A stretch of 64,000 bases of DNA, from assembly GCA_016283275.1 (NCBI GenBank), contig JAEEMP010000061.1, forward strand, positions 43,319-107,318. Reading direction: 5' to 3'. A program made the translations under genes and the position numbers. This stretch comes from Lachnospiraceae bacterium. GTDB taxonomy: Bacteria; Bacillota; Clostridia; Lachnospirales; Lachnospiraceae. Numbering within the stretch: position 1 is the first letter of the stretch; every line of letters begins with the position of its first letter. Shown here in pieces: positions 7,826 through 16,878 of the stretch. The notes beneath the pieces were generated by a model that saw nothing but the letters and a program-made list of their open reading frames with translations, was not told where the DNA came from and ran no database searches.

Positions 7826-9127
7826 ATGAGAAAAATCAGTATTGTAATGGTCATTGCAGCACTGTTTTTGTCGGGATGCGGCTTTGGCGCATCGGAAACG
7901 TCAGGGTTTAAGGGTGGTAAAACAGAATATAAGGATGTTCCGACCGAGATAACGTCTTTTTTGTGGCAGGAATGGTCGGATACGCCTGTGCACGGATATC
8001 TTATAGAACGCAGGAATTCCGGTAATTGTATATGTCTTGAAGGCAATGTCAACGAACGTGAGTCCATGACAGAATGGGATATAGATGATTCCGTAATGGA
8101 TGAACTTGCCGATTGGGTGGATGATTACAACATTCGCGAGTGGGACGGTTTTGACATGGACAAGGACGATCGTAAACCGTCCTCGGGCTTTGAACTGGTG
8201 ATCGAGCTCGGTACCGGCGAGAAGATAAAAGCGACGGGCAATAATGTCTTTCCAAAGGATTACGACGCTGCCAGAAATTATTTAACGGAGTTGTTGAGCG
8301 ATATGCCGCTTGCAGCCAACGAAAAATCTGCTGATCAAGAGGCAATAAACGGCGGTTACACAAGCACATATTACGAAGAAGATAATTATTCGGAGCCTGT
8401 ATACTCGGACGATCTTGGGGATATGGACGGCGACGGTATCAACGAATATGTTGAGTATCAGCTTGGTCATCTTGAGTTTATGCTTGACGGAGTCTCGATA
8501 TTTAAGCACGATGAGCCGGTACTTTACGTTATGGGAACGGGTGGATCGTCTTATATCGATCTTGACGGTGACGGCAAAGAAGAAATATTCTTTTCGTTTT
8601 ATCCGTCGGTTAATTCCATGCCGCTTGTGGAATTTGCGGTGCTTAAGCAGGATGCATACGGATGGACGGCGATAGATAAGCCTCTTTTCGAAGGAGAAGA
8701 TTACTTAAATGTTAAACTTCCGTTTAAGGGTATAAGGATTTCCAAAGATGAAATGGAAGTTTCCCTTGAAGGATATGAGGATACTTTAACGGTCGATATA
8801 GGATCGTATTTTAAGGATCAGATCGCTCAGTTTAAAGAAGAAGGCGACGAATTCATGCTCCACGAATTTGAAGGAGTATACAACGGCAAGTACGGTGATG
8901 AAGAGTTTCCCGAGGGCTGTGAGTTCGGTTATCCGATGGAGTGGGGGATCTGGGAGATCGATGCCGGCACATATGACGGCAAAAACTGTCTTGTGGCAAC
9001 CGAAGGCATATGCGGTCCTTATGGAAAAGATGAGTTCTTCGGTGTGATAAAGGTTTATTTTGACTATACATCCGACGGAAAAAGAAATATACTGAATATG
9101 GAGTTTACGCCGTATGAATTATACTGA
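7826..9127 (+). CDS. Uncharacterised lipoprotein with EF-hand-like loops, 433 aa
   Basis: GGAGGG at 7813-7818 precedes the ATG. Lipobox LSGC with Cys18 marks it as membrane-anchored outside the cell. Two acidic loops with the DxDxDG pattern (DMDGDGINEY near residue 200 and DLDGDGKEEI near 250) look like calcium-binding, FG-GAP/dockerin-type loops. The rest is acidic and aromatic-rich with no recognised catalytic motif. The 3' end has a partly decayed 32-bp tandem duplication that changed the last residues (see the repeat entry). It precedes the alpha-galactosidase pair but has its own spacing; a functional link is not shown. Confidence 0.78.
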   Translation: MRKISIVMVIAALFLSGCGFGASETSGFKGGKTEYKDVPTEITSFLWQEWSDTPVHGYLIERRNSGNCICLEGNVNERESMTEWDIDDSVMDELADWVDDYNIREWDGFDMDKDDRKPSSGFELVIELGTGEKIKATGNNVFPKDYDAARNYLTELLSDMPLAANEKSADQEAINGGYTSTYYEEDNYSEPVYSDDLGDMDGDGINEYVEYQLGHLEFMLDGVSIFKHDEPVLYVMGTGGSSYIDLDGDGKEEIFFSFYPSVNSMPLVEFAVLKQDAYGWTAIDKPLFEGEDYLNVKLPFKGIRISKDEMEVSLEGYEDTLTVDIGSYFKDQIAQFKEEGDEFMLHEFEGVYNGKYGDEEFPEGCEFGYPMEWGIWEIDAGTYDGKNCLVATEGICGPYGKDEFFGVIKVYFDYTSDGKRNILNMEFTPYELY

Positions 9128-9152
9128 ATACGGAGTATACGCCATATTAAGC
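9089..9152 (+). repeat. Imperfect 32-bp tandem duplication at a gene end
   Basis: Bases 9089-9120 and 9121-9152 match at 26 of 32 positions. The first copy encodes the in-frame C-terminus ILNMEFTPYELY; the second, read in the equivalent phase, would encode ILNTEYTPY and then a stop. The duplication therefore extended the protein and left a spare tail in the intergenic region. Confidence 0.8.
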
Positions 9153-9172
9153 AGTAAGGATGTATTGGGTTA

Positions 9173-10477
9173 ATGGAATTGGATACAAAGGGCAAAGTAG
9201 CATACGGTCTGGGCGGTTTCGGTAAAAACGTTGCCTATACTTTTGTTGCATCCTATACTTTGTATTATTACAATACGGTTTTATCAATAAGCGCAGCGTT
9301 CATAGGCACCATGCTTATGGCGATGCGCATTTTTGATGCTTTTAACGATCCTTTCATGGGAGTTTTGGTCGCAAGGACAAGGTCAAAGCACGGTAAATAC
9401 AAACCATGGATATTATCGGGTGCGGTACTTAATGCACTTGTGATAGTTGCAATGTTTTCCGTGCCGAAAGCTTTGAGCATGGGCGGTGTTAAAACCTATG
9501 TGGTCATAACGTATCTTATCTGCGGGATCACATATACACTTACGGATATACCTTACTGGTCGATCATACCGGCTATCACAAAACCCGGAAAGATCAGAGA
9601 AGATCTGACGGTTTTTGCCAGAATGTTTTCGGGAATAGGAAGCGGAGTACCGACGGTCTTTACCATGTTTTTTGTATCGCTTCTTGGAAGCGGAGTGGGA
9701 CGCGAGGCATACAGAAGCGGCTTTTCAAGGCTTTCGGTCGTAATTGCCGTTATGTATGTGTCTCTTACGATCATAACGGTTTTGCACATTCCGGACACGA
9801 AAGAAGATGACAGTGTCCTGCCTACATTCGGCGAACTCTTTAAGGCCCTTTTTAAAAACGATAAGGCGATGGTCGTTTCTTTGATCATTATCCTTTTTTA
9901 CTCGGCAACGAGTCTGACCGTTAATCTTGTCATATATGTTTTTGACTATGATATATCAAGGGCGGATCTTTATACGCCGTTTATGGCAGTGATCGGGGTC
10001 ATGCAGTTATTGCCGATGCTTTTTTACACATGGCTTCGCAAATTTTTTTCAAACAGACGTATCTTTATCGTTGGAATATCTTTGGCACTTATAGGCTATA
10101 CCAGTCTTGTGTTTTTGATCCCTGTCGAGAGATATACGATGGCGCTTATTCTTTTACCCTGTTGTCTTATAGCGGCGGCCAACGGGACAGCATATGTGCT
10201 CACGACCGTTCTCGTGGCGGACGCCGTGGATTACGGGGAAAAGAAAAACGGAAGACGCGATAACAGCATGGTCTCATCTCTTCAGACGCTCATGGTCAAA
10301 CTGTCATCGGCGTTTGCCGTGTTCTTCTCGGGACTCGGGATAGAGCTTATAAACATTACCGACACGGCAAGCCAGAGTGAAGCGACGATAAGGGGACTGC
10401 ACATTATATTTTCGATCCCGTCGTTACTTCTTGCATTCGGGGCTATCATATTACTTATAAGGAGAAAGGATATCTGA
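9173..10477 (+). CDS. GPH-family sugar:cation symporter (MelB-like)
   Basis: 434-residue, twelve-segment transporter of the glycoside-pentoside-hexuronide:cation symporter family. The N-terminus has the family signature KVAYGLGGFGKNVAYTF, followed by AFNDPFMGVLVARTRSKHGK, which holds the acidic DAFNDP cation/substrate motif and the basic loop. It should import an oligosaccharide or galactoside with Na+ or H+. The alpha-galactosidase begins at the very next base after its stop, so melibiose- or raffinose-type galactosides are the likely cargo; this is context, not a residue-level prediction. Confidence 0.88.
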   Translation: MELDTKGKVAYGLGGFGKNVAYTFVASYTLYYYNTVLSISAAFIGTMLMAMRIFDAFNDPFMGVLVARTRSKHGKYKPWILSGAVLNALVIVAMFSVPKALSMGGVKTYVVITYLICGITYTLTDIPYWSIIPAITKPGKIREDLTVFARMFSGIGSGVPTVFTMFFVSLLGSGVGREAYRSGFSRLSVVIAVMYVSLTIITVLHIPDTKEDDSVLPTFGELFKALFKNDKAMVVSLIIILFYSATSLTVNLVIYVFDYDISRADLYTPFMAVIGVMQLLPMLFYTWLRKFFSNRRIFIVGISLALIGYTSLVFLIPVERYTMALILLPCCLIAAANGTAYVLTTVLVADAVDYGEKKNGRRDNSMVSSLQTLMVKLSSAFAVFFSGLGIELINITDTASQSEATIRGLHIIFSIPSLLLAFGAIILLIRRKDI

Positions 10478-12331
10478 ATGAAGATCTCATCACAGCTTAA
10501 GCTTTTAAACGACGAATACGAAGGCTTCTATTCCTGCGGGCTTACGATGTTCAACAACAGGTCGATGAACCGCTTTAAGACAGTTAAGGATACGGAAAAA
10601 GAAACTGTCCTCGAATCGGAAGACGGGCTTATATTTACCGTTGAGAAAACAAAGGACGAAGTTACCGATGCTCTGCATATATGCACAAGCGTTGAAAACA
10701 AAGGAAATGATCCCGTTACCCTTGAAATGCTCGACACTTTTGTGATCTCGGAAATAGAGGGCGATAAGCTTCACCGCTTTACGTCATTCTGGTCGGCAGA
10801 GGGGCGTCATAAGGTTGACGAACTTTGCGACTTAAACCTGGAACATGCATGGAATCATATGGCATACAGAGTTGAAAAATTCGGGAATACGGGGAGCATG
10901 CCTGTAAGACGTTATTTTCCTTTTGCCGCGATCGAAGATTCGAAGACAGGCAGGTTTACCGCCGTACAGATCTATTCACCGGCGTCCTGGCAGATCGAAG
11001 TGATAATAAGAAAAGACGATAAGGTGACGCTTGCGGGAGGTCTTGCGGACAGGGATTTTGGGCACTGGACAAAGAAACTTTACCCGGGCGAGACCTACAA
11101 TGCCCCTAAAGCTGTGCTTGCGCAAGGCGATTCTTTGGAAGAAGCATGCGATAAACTTGTAAAGTCGCAGCATCCGAACGTAAGCCCCGTTGATGATAAA
11201 ATGGGGGTTTCTTTTAACGAATACTGTGCCACATGGGGCGATCCCGATGAGGGAAAGATGATGCGTCTTGCGGATAAACTGTACGGTCACGGCATTCAGT
11301 ATCTTGTTATGGATTCCGGCTGGTATCTTGACAGGGGTGCATACTGGTGGGAACACCGCGGCGAATGGACAGTCAACAAAGACCGCTTTCCCAACGGTTT
11401 AAAGCCTGTTTCCGACTATATAAGGTCAAAGGGCATGATACCCGGAATATGGTATGAATTCGAGACGATCTCCGACCACTGTCCTATCTTTAACGATGAA
11501 GACATGCTTCTTTCAAAAGACGGAAGCCCGCTTACGATAGCCGGAGCGAGATTTTTGGATCTTGAAAAGGAAAAAGCATGGAACTTCCTTAAAGAGAGTG
11601 TTATAGATCAGCTTAAAGACAATGATTTCGGTTATATAAAAGTCGATTACAACGATAGCCTTGGCATAGGCTGCGACGGTCCCGACGGAATGGGTGAGAA
11701 TCTTCGAAGGAAGATCCTTAAAACCCAGGAGTTCTTTAAACTTATGCGCACAGAGATCCCGGATCTTGTGATCGAAAACTGTTCAAGCGGCGGGCACAGG
11801 CTTGAGCCTTCAATGATGGAAATCTCATCTATGGCAAGCTTTTCCGATGCTCACGAGATAGTATCCATCCCGCTTATCGCGGCTAACCTTTTATATCTTG
11901 TGCGTCCCGACCAGAATCAGATATGGTCGGTGCTTCGCGCTTCCGACTCGATCGACAGGCTTCACTATTCCATGTGTGCGACTCTGTTCGGCCGTATGGG
12001 GCTTTCCGGCGATGTCTACGATATGTCGGATGAGCAGTGGGCTATAGTCGATGAGGGCATTTCTTTCTATAAAAAAGTTGCGGACGTGATCAAGAACGGA
12101 ACGCTTAAGTTAAGGATCGCAGAACCGAAATACTATAACGATCCCGAAGGCGGTCAGCTCGTGATAAGAGAGTACGGAAAAAGAACGCTGCTCGTATATC
12201 ACAGGTTTAAAAATTCCGTCAGCCTTTCCGAGTTCTTGAAAAATCATAACGTCGATCTTCCAAAAGGAAACAAGACCGTGTACGGCGCGGCTGAAGCCGA
12301 TTTCAGCGCCGTTTCGATAGAATTTGCCTGA
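10478..12331 (+). CDS. Alpha-galactosidase, GH36 family
   Basis: 617 residues, no signal peptide, so cytosolic. It has the GH36/clan D TIM barrel: VMDSGWY (strand 1), the nucleophile strand YIKVDYND with Asp390, the ENCSSGGHR loop near residue 430, and SFSDAHE with Asp457 as likely acid/base. The N-terminal 230 residues form the beta-supersandwich domain. It hydrolyses terminal alpha-1,6-galactose from melibiose, raffinose or galactomannan fragments. The ATG abuts the symporter TGA, so uptake and hydrolysis are made together. It is shorter than the roughly 700-residue GH36 subgroup I enzymes; activity on a related alpha-linked sugar cannot be excluded. Confidence 0.88.
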   Translation: MKISSQLKLLNDEYEGFYSCGLTMFNNRSMNRFKTVKDTEKETVLESEDGLIFTVEKTKDEVTDALHICTSVENKGNDPVTLEMLDTFVISEIEGDKLHRFTSFWSAEGRHKVDELCDLNLEHAWNHMAYRVEKFGNTGSMPVRRYFPFAAIEDSKTGRFTAVQIYSPASWQIEVIIRKDDKVTLAGGLADRDFGHWTKKLYPGETYNAPKAVLAQGDSLEEACDKLVKSQHPNVSPVDDKMGVSFNEYCATWGDPDEGKMMRLADKLYGHGIQYLVMDSGWYLDRGAYWWEHRGEWTVNKDRFPNGLKPVSDYIRSKGMIPGIWYEFETISDHCPIFNDEDMLLSKDGSPLTIAGARFLDLEKEKAWNFLKESVIDQLKDNDFGYIKVDYNDSLGIGCDGPDGMGENLRRKILKTQEFFKLMRTEIPDLVIENCSSGGHRLEPSMMEISSMASFSDAHEIVSIPLIAANLLYLVRPDQNQIWSVLRASDSIDRLHYSMCATLFGRMGLSGDVYDMSDEQWAIVDEGISFYKKVADVIKNGTLKLRIAEPKYYNDPEGGQLVIREYGKRTLLVYHRFKNSVSLSEFLKNHNVDLPKGNKTVYGAAEADFSAVSIEFA

Positions 12332-12385
12332 ATATGTGCTCTTTATAAGCCCGGTTTAATTATTTGATAATTTTCATTTTTGGGC

Positions 12386-12413
12386 TAAAGATACTATATA
12401 TAGTGGTCGATAT
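12386..12413 (+). promoter_or_regulatory. Candidate sigma-28 (SigD/FliA) promoter
   Basis: TAAA at 12386-12389, a 16-base spacer and GTCGATAT at 12406-12413, against the sigma-D consensus TAAA-N14/16-GCCGATAT. It lies 75 bases before the 56-residue ORF, and no comparably good sigma-A box is seen. Spacer contains TATATATAG, which lowers specificity. Confidence 0.55.
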
Positions 12414-12488
12414 ATACATTGAGAAACAATATGTAGCAAGGGATTGCATCAGTTAACTGATTACTTTCATTGGCAAGGAGGGTAAAGT

Positions 12489-12659
12489 ATGCGTAGTGTT
12501 TTGTATGACCGGCCCGAATTATTTATTCTGGCACCCGTAAAGAACACCCTTAAGGAAAGACCTAAGGACGAAGTTCAAAGCAAAAAGAAAGAAAACGGAT
12601 CAAAGGATGACTTCGATAAGATGCTTGTGGCTCAAATAGCCTCTCTTACAAAATTTTAA
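12489..12659 (+). CDS. Small hypothetical protein, 56 aa (not in the ORF track)
   Basis: AAGGAGGG at 12475-12482 stands seven bases before the ATG, and a strong terminator follows 28 bases after the stop, so this is a complete one-gene unit. The product starts MRSVLYDRPELFILAPV and has a lysine-rich, probably disordered centre and a helical end (DFDKMLVAQIASLTKF). No family recognised. The sigma-28-like promoter suggests, but does not prove, membership of the motility regulon. Confidence 0.65.
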   Translation: MRSVLYDRPELFILAPVKNTLKERPKDEVQSKKKENGSKDDFDKMLVAQIASLTKF

Positions 12660-12686
12660 AGGATAAGTCGAAGTTACTTACAAATT

Positions 12687-12722
12687 CCCCGTGAGAACAT
12701 GATTGTTACTCACGGGGTTTTT
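12687..12722 (+). terminator. Intrinsic terminator after the 56-aa gene
   Basis: CCCCGTGAG/CTCACGGGG stem (extended by AACA/TGTT across a one-base bulge) followed by TTTTTG. Confidence 0.9.
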
Positions 12723-12763
12723 GTGTTATTTTAATATTACAGTGTTCATTTCGGAGGCTATAT

Positions 12764-13822
12764 TTGAAAAACGGGCGGCTACGGTTAAGTTCCTTAAGTA
12801 TATGGGTAATAACGGGTATTCTCGCGGTACTTACGGTACTGCTTATTTTCTATTATATTTCTTTCAGCACAAGACTCGGCGCACAAGAGGAAAATACGGA
12901 ATACGAAAGATATTATGCGATGATCACCGACGATTCCGATTCATCGTTCTGGCAGTCTGTCTATAAGTCCGCACTTGCATCGGCAAAAGAACAGAATGCA
13001 TATGTGGAGATGATGTCGGAAAATCTTTCGAAGGATTATGATATATACGAACTTACCGAGATCGCGATCGCATCGGGCGTTGACGGCATCATCATAGAGG
13101 CCGATGAAAGCGAAGAGATGACAAGGCTTATAAATAAGGCCAATGATGCGGGAATAAGTGTTGTGACCGTTTATTCGGACAATTCAAATTCCGATCGTTT
13201 AAGCTTTGTGGGCATAAACAATTACAATCTGGGCAAGCTGTACGGCGGGCTTATTTTAAGCCTTTCGGCCGAAAAGTCTTTCTCAAAAGGCAAGATAAGA
13301 GTTGTCGTTCTTACGGATGCTTATGCGGTAGATACGGGTCAGAACGTTTTGTTCGGTGCCATTCAGGAAGCCATCGAGACGGAACCGGGTTCCGGTAAGG
13401 CCCAACATCCTCCGATCGAGGTTTCCATGTATTCCGTCGATTCCACAAATGAGTTTTCGGTAGAAGAATCAGTGAGAAATCTTCTTGTGAAGGGTCGCGA
13501 AGAACTTCCGGACATAGTGGTATGCTTAAATGAGATCGATACCACGAGTACATATCAGGAAGTGGTCGATTACAATGAAGTAGGTCTTGTAAATATATTG
13601 GGATATTATGATTCCGAGACCATTTTAAAGGGTATAGACAGAAACGTTATCTATGCTACTGTTTCGGTTGATACTGATCAGATGGGGCAGTTCAGCATCG
13701 ATGCGCTTTCGGAATATTTTGAATACGGTTACACAAGCCAGTATTTTACGACCGACATTTCACTTATAAACAAGCGAAATGTCACCGAATACATGGAGGA
13801 CAGAGAAGAAGATGAAGAATAA
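12764..13822 (+). CDS. Membrane-anchored periplasmic-type sugar-binding sensor protein
   Basis: 352 residues from a TTG start with CGGAGG nine bases upstream. A basic N-terminus and one TM segment (about residues 13-33, WVITGILAVLTVLLIFYYI) lead to an extracellular Peripla_BP_4 fold (MITDDSDSSFWQSVYKSA, ASGVDGIIIEADES, YSDNSNSDRLSFVGINN). There is no lipobox, so it is anchored by an uncleaved helix. It overlaps the histidine kinase gene by 11 bases. By analogy with the XylFII-LytS-YesN three-component system of clostridia, it should bind sugar outside and signal through the kinase. The very acidic tail (EDREEDEE) is unusual. Confidence 0.85.
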   Translation: MKNGRLRLSSLSIWVITGILAVLTVLLIFYYISFSTRLGAQEENTEYERYYAMITDDSDSSFWQSVYKSALASAKEQNAYVEMMSENLSKDYDIYELTEIAIASGVDGIIIEADESEEMTRLINKANDAGISVVTVYSDNSNSDRLSFVGINNYNLGKLYGGLILSLSAEKSFSKGKIRVVVLTDAYAVDTGQNVLFGAIQEAIETEPGSGKAQHPPIEVSMYSVDSTNEFSVEESVRNLLVKGREELPDIVVCLNEIDTTSTYQEVVDYNEVGLVNILGYYDSETILKGIDRNVIYATVSVDTDQMGQFSIDALSEYFEYGYTSQYFTTDISLINKRNVTEYMEDREEDEE

Positions 13823-15302
13823 AATCAAAAATCTGTCCGTTCAGGTTAAGATGACCGTTATGTCGCTTGTGGTCAACCTTTTTGTATTCTCGATCAATAT
13901 AGTTCTTTTGGCCGGCATAAACAACATGTCCGCAAAGATCGATACCGTTTATCAGGCCAATATCCAGTTAAACGAGCTTTCCGCATCGCTTAAGTCGGTG
14001 CAGGACAGTATGACGGAATACTTAAATGCAAAGACGAGCGATTCGCTTGAAAATTATTATAAGATCGCTCAGGAATATTCGGAACTGACCGCCGGTCTTT
14101 CCGAGACCGTTACCGGCAAGACGCTTGACAGGATGGAGTTCTCCATAAGGAACATGTCGGAAGTTTACTTAGACGAAGTAGGCCAGACCATTGAAGCCAA
14201 GCGAGGCAGAAATGTCGAAAAATACAGGACGCGTTATGAGGAGGCCACAAAGCTCTACGGCTATATAAATACCTATATCTACAGTCTTAACAATGAGCAG
14301 TTCAAAGAAAATTCCGAGAACTATCGTGAAATGGTATCTGCATTAAGGACTTTTGAGACCATAGGAAATATCATCCTTATTGCCGTTATCGTGGTAAATG
14401 TCTTGCTTATATTAAGACTTACCGCGGGAATAATAAGGCCGTTACGATCGCTTACCGGCATGGCCGACGAGGTTGCAAAGGGTAATTTTGATATCGAACC
14501 CCTTACGGTCTGGTCGCGTGATGAGATCGGAGTCGTTACGACCGCATTTAACCAGATGGTCGTAAGTATCCAGAATTATATCAGGCAGGTTCGCGAAAAT
14601 GCGGAGACAGAGCAGAAGTTAAAAGAAAAAGAACTCATGATGGAGACTCACTTAAAGGACGCTCAGCTTAAGTATCTTCAGGCACAGATCAATCCTCATT
14701 TTCTTTTTAACACCTTAAATGCCGGAGCTCAGCTTGCAATGATGGAGGGAGCCGACAGGACCTACGAATACGTGCAGGTCATGGCCGAGTTTTTCAGATA
14801 TAATGTCAAAAAAGGTTCTGAGACTGTTACCATAGGCGAAGAACTTGAACTTGTGGATTATTATATTTACATATTGAATGTACGTTTTTCGGGTGAGATC
14901 CACTACGAGAAGTCGATAGACAGTTCGCTTCTGGATGTTAAGATGCCCAGTATGATACTTCAGCCAATTGTCGAAAACTGTGTCAACCACGGTATACGCG
15001 ATATGATGGGCAAGGGAGTCATAAAGATGCGTGTATACGGCATAGACGACTATGCATGTATAAGTATAGAAGATAACGGCGCGGGTATGGACGAAGAGAC
15101 GATCGATGCTCTGCTTAACGGAAGATCTTTAAAGGGCGAAAAGAAGGATTCAAACGGTATCGGAATGGATAACGTTATGGCTCGTCTTAAACTCTTTGTG
15201 GGAAGCGATGACGTACTTAGTATCGAAAGCGAAGGCCCTGGCAAGGGCTCAAGGTTTGTCATTTACCTTAACAATGACGTGAGGGAGACTTACGATGTAT
15301 AA
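13812..15302 (+). CDS. Sensor histidine kinase, YesM/LytS type
   Basis: The start at 13812 is chosen over 13779 because MKNKIKNLSVQVKM is a normal cytosolic lead and the upstream extension lies in the previous gene. 496 residues: TM1 about 14-36, a helical extracellular domain, TM2 about 185-208, HAMP (IIRPLRSLTGMADEVAKGNF), a coiled linker, then the His_kinase domain with QAQINPHFLFNTLN (phospho-His near residue 296) and an HATPase domain (DNGAGMDEE, GIGMDNVMARL). It overlaps the response regulator by eight bases. It should phosphorylate that protein in response to sugar bound by the neighbouring binding proteins. Confidence 0.92.
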   Translation: MKNKIKNLSVQVKMTVMSLVVNLFVFSINIVLLAGINNMSAKIDTVYQANIQLNELSASLKSVQDSMTEYLNAKTSDSLENYYKIAQEYSELTAGLSETVTGKTLDRMEFSIRNMSEVYLDEVGQTIEAKRGRNVEKYRTRYEEATKLYGYINTYIYSLNNEQFKENSENYREMVSALRTFETIGNIILIAVIVVNVLLILRLTAGIIRPLRSLTGMADEVAKGNFDIEPLTVWSRDEIGVVTTAFNQMVVSIQNYIRQVRENAETEQKLKEKELMMETHLKDAQLKYLQAQINPHFLFNTLNAGAQLAMMEGADRTYEYVQVMAEFFRYNVKKGSETVTIGEELELVDYYIYILNVRFSGEIHYEKSIDSSLLDVKMPSMILQPIVENCVNHGIRDMMGKGVIKMRVYGIDDYACISIEDNGAGMDEETIDALLNGRSLKGEKKDSNGIGMDNVMARLKLFVGSDDVLSIESEGPGKGSRFVIYLNNDVRETYDV

Positions 15303-16878
15303 AGTGATGCTTGCTGACGACGAAGGCATAGTGATCGATTCACTAAAGTTCATAATCCAGAAGGAGTTCGGCGATGAATGCCGTATTGAATACGCAAAGA
15401 CCGGCAGGAGCGTTATCGAGCTTGCGGAAACTTTCCATCCGGATATCGCGATAATGGACATTCAGATGCCCGGAATAAACGGTATCGATGCCATGCGCGA
15501 GATAAGGAAGAGCAACGATAATATCATCTTTATCGTTATGTCCGCTTACGATAAGTTCGATTACGCCAAAGAAGCGATCACGCTGGGTGCCATTGAATAT
15601 ATCACCAAGCCCATGGAAAAGAACAAGATGATCAATGCCATCAAAAATGCCATGGCCATCGTGGACGAGGAAAAACTGAGAAGATCCAACGATCTTATGG
15701 TAAAAGAAAAACTCGAGACCGTAGTTCCGATCCTCGAAAACGGTCTTATCTACAATATCCTTTTCCATGAATATTTCGATGAAGATATAGAAAACTACAA
15801 GACCATGCTCGATATCCGCGACGATTACGGGTATATGATGGTACTTGTTTCGGGTGATGCAAAAGAAGGAAACCATATGACCAATGCGGTGGGGTCGGGT
15901 GTAAGACTTCAGCAGCATTACCGGGAGATAAGAGACTATATAAAGGACTATTTTAACGGTATAGTCGGCTCCGTAATGGGCAATAAGATAGCCGTCTTAA
16001 TACCGTTAAAAGACGGAGAATTCGACTACAACGAGCGTGTGGAAGCGATCACCAAGGCCAGGGAGCTTGCACACAGGTTAAAGGCCAAGACCGATATCGT
16101 GTTCAGGATAGGAATGGGAAAGGCCGGCGAGATCTACAATATGGAAAAGTCATACAGGGATGCGCTTAACGCACTTGTCATGACCACCAATACCGTTGCC
16201 CATGCCGACGACCTTCCGATCGGCTGCGAATACTCCGATAACTACCCGATCGATCTTGAGAACAAGCTCTTTGAAGAGGTCGAAAAGGGCAGAACCGATG
16301 CGGCAGTCAGTGCGGCAAAGGATTATTTTGAATTCATACGAACAAAGGATATCATGGACGTAAGACTTAAGGTCCTTGAGTTTGCTCTTTGGGCCGAACA
16401 TATATCCTATGAAAGCGGCGGTATGACGTACAACATATCGGACAGACGCGATTACCTGCCCACACTCATGGGTCTTTCCGATATGGACGGATTATGGGAA
16501 TGGTTTGCCGACAGGATAATCTTTTCGTGCAGGAATATTTCCAATAAGAAGGAAGAAAGTTCAAACGATGCGATACAGGCTTCAAAAGCATATATTGAAG
16601 CCAATTACACAAAGAACATAACTCTTGAGGATGTATCCAGAGAGGTTAATATAAGTTCTTACTATTTAAGCAGGATATTCAAAGAAGGTACGGGGGAGAA
16701 CTTCATCGATTATCTTACGAGGTTAAGGATCGAGAAGGCAAAGGAGTTACTGAGCACCACGCAGTATTCCATGAAGGAGATCTGCTCAATGTCCGGGTAT
16801 TCCGATCCCAATTATTTCAGTAAGTCCTTTAAAAAGAATGTGGGAGTCACTCCAACGGAGTACAGAGAGGGTAAATAG
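15295..16878 (+). CDS. Response regulator, YesN/AraC type
   Basis: 527 residues. Receiver domain 1-120 with the acidic pair in LADDEG, phospho-acceptor Asp55 (IMDIQMPGING) and Lys near 105 (YITKPM). A long middle region (about 150-400) has no named domain here. Residues about 425-527 are a double helix-turn-helix AraC domain (NISSYYLSRIFKEGTGENF, MSGYSDPNYFSKSFKKNVG). It should activate sugar-transport genes, most likely the ChvE-MmsAB operon that follows. GTACC-type repeats upstream of that operon are candidate targets. Confidence 0.92.
   Translation: MYKVMLADDEGIVIDSLKFIIQKEFGDECRIEYAKTGRSVIELAETFHPDIAIMDIQMPGINGIDAMREIRKSNDNIIFIVMSAYDKFDYAKEAITLGAIEYITKPMEKNKMINAIKNAMAIVDEEKLRRSNDLMVKEKLETVVPILENGLIYNILFHEYFDEDIENYKTMLDIRDDYGYMMVLVSGDAKEGNHMTNAVGSGVRLQQHYREIRDYIKDYFNGIVGSVMGNKIAVLIPLKDGEFDYNERVEAITKARELAHRLKAKTDIVFRIGMGKAGEIYNMEKSYRDALNALVMTTNTVAHADDLPIGCEYSDNYPIDLENKLFEEVEKGRTDAAVSAAKDYFEFIRTKDIMDVRLKVLEFALWAEHISYESGGMTYNISDRRDYLPTLMGLSDMDGLWEWFADRIIFSCRNISNKKEESSNDAIQASKAYIEANYTKNITLEDVSREVNISSYYLSRIFKEGTGENFIDYLTRLRIEKAKELLSTTQYSMKEICSMSGYSDPNYFSKSFKKNVGVTPTEYREGK

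Noticed and set aside
12703-12966. ORF of 87 aa over the start of the sensor operon
   Set aside because: Overlaps a terminator and the first codons of the binding-protein sensor in another frame; no ribosome binding site.
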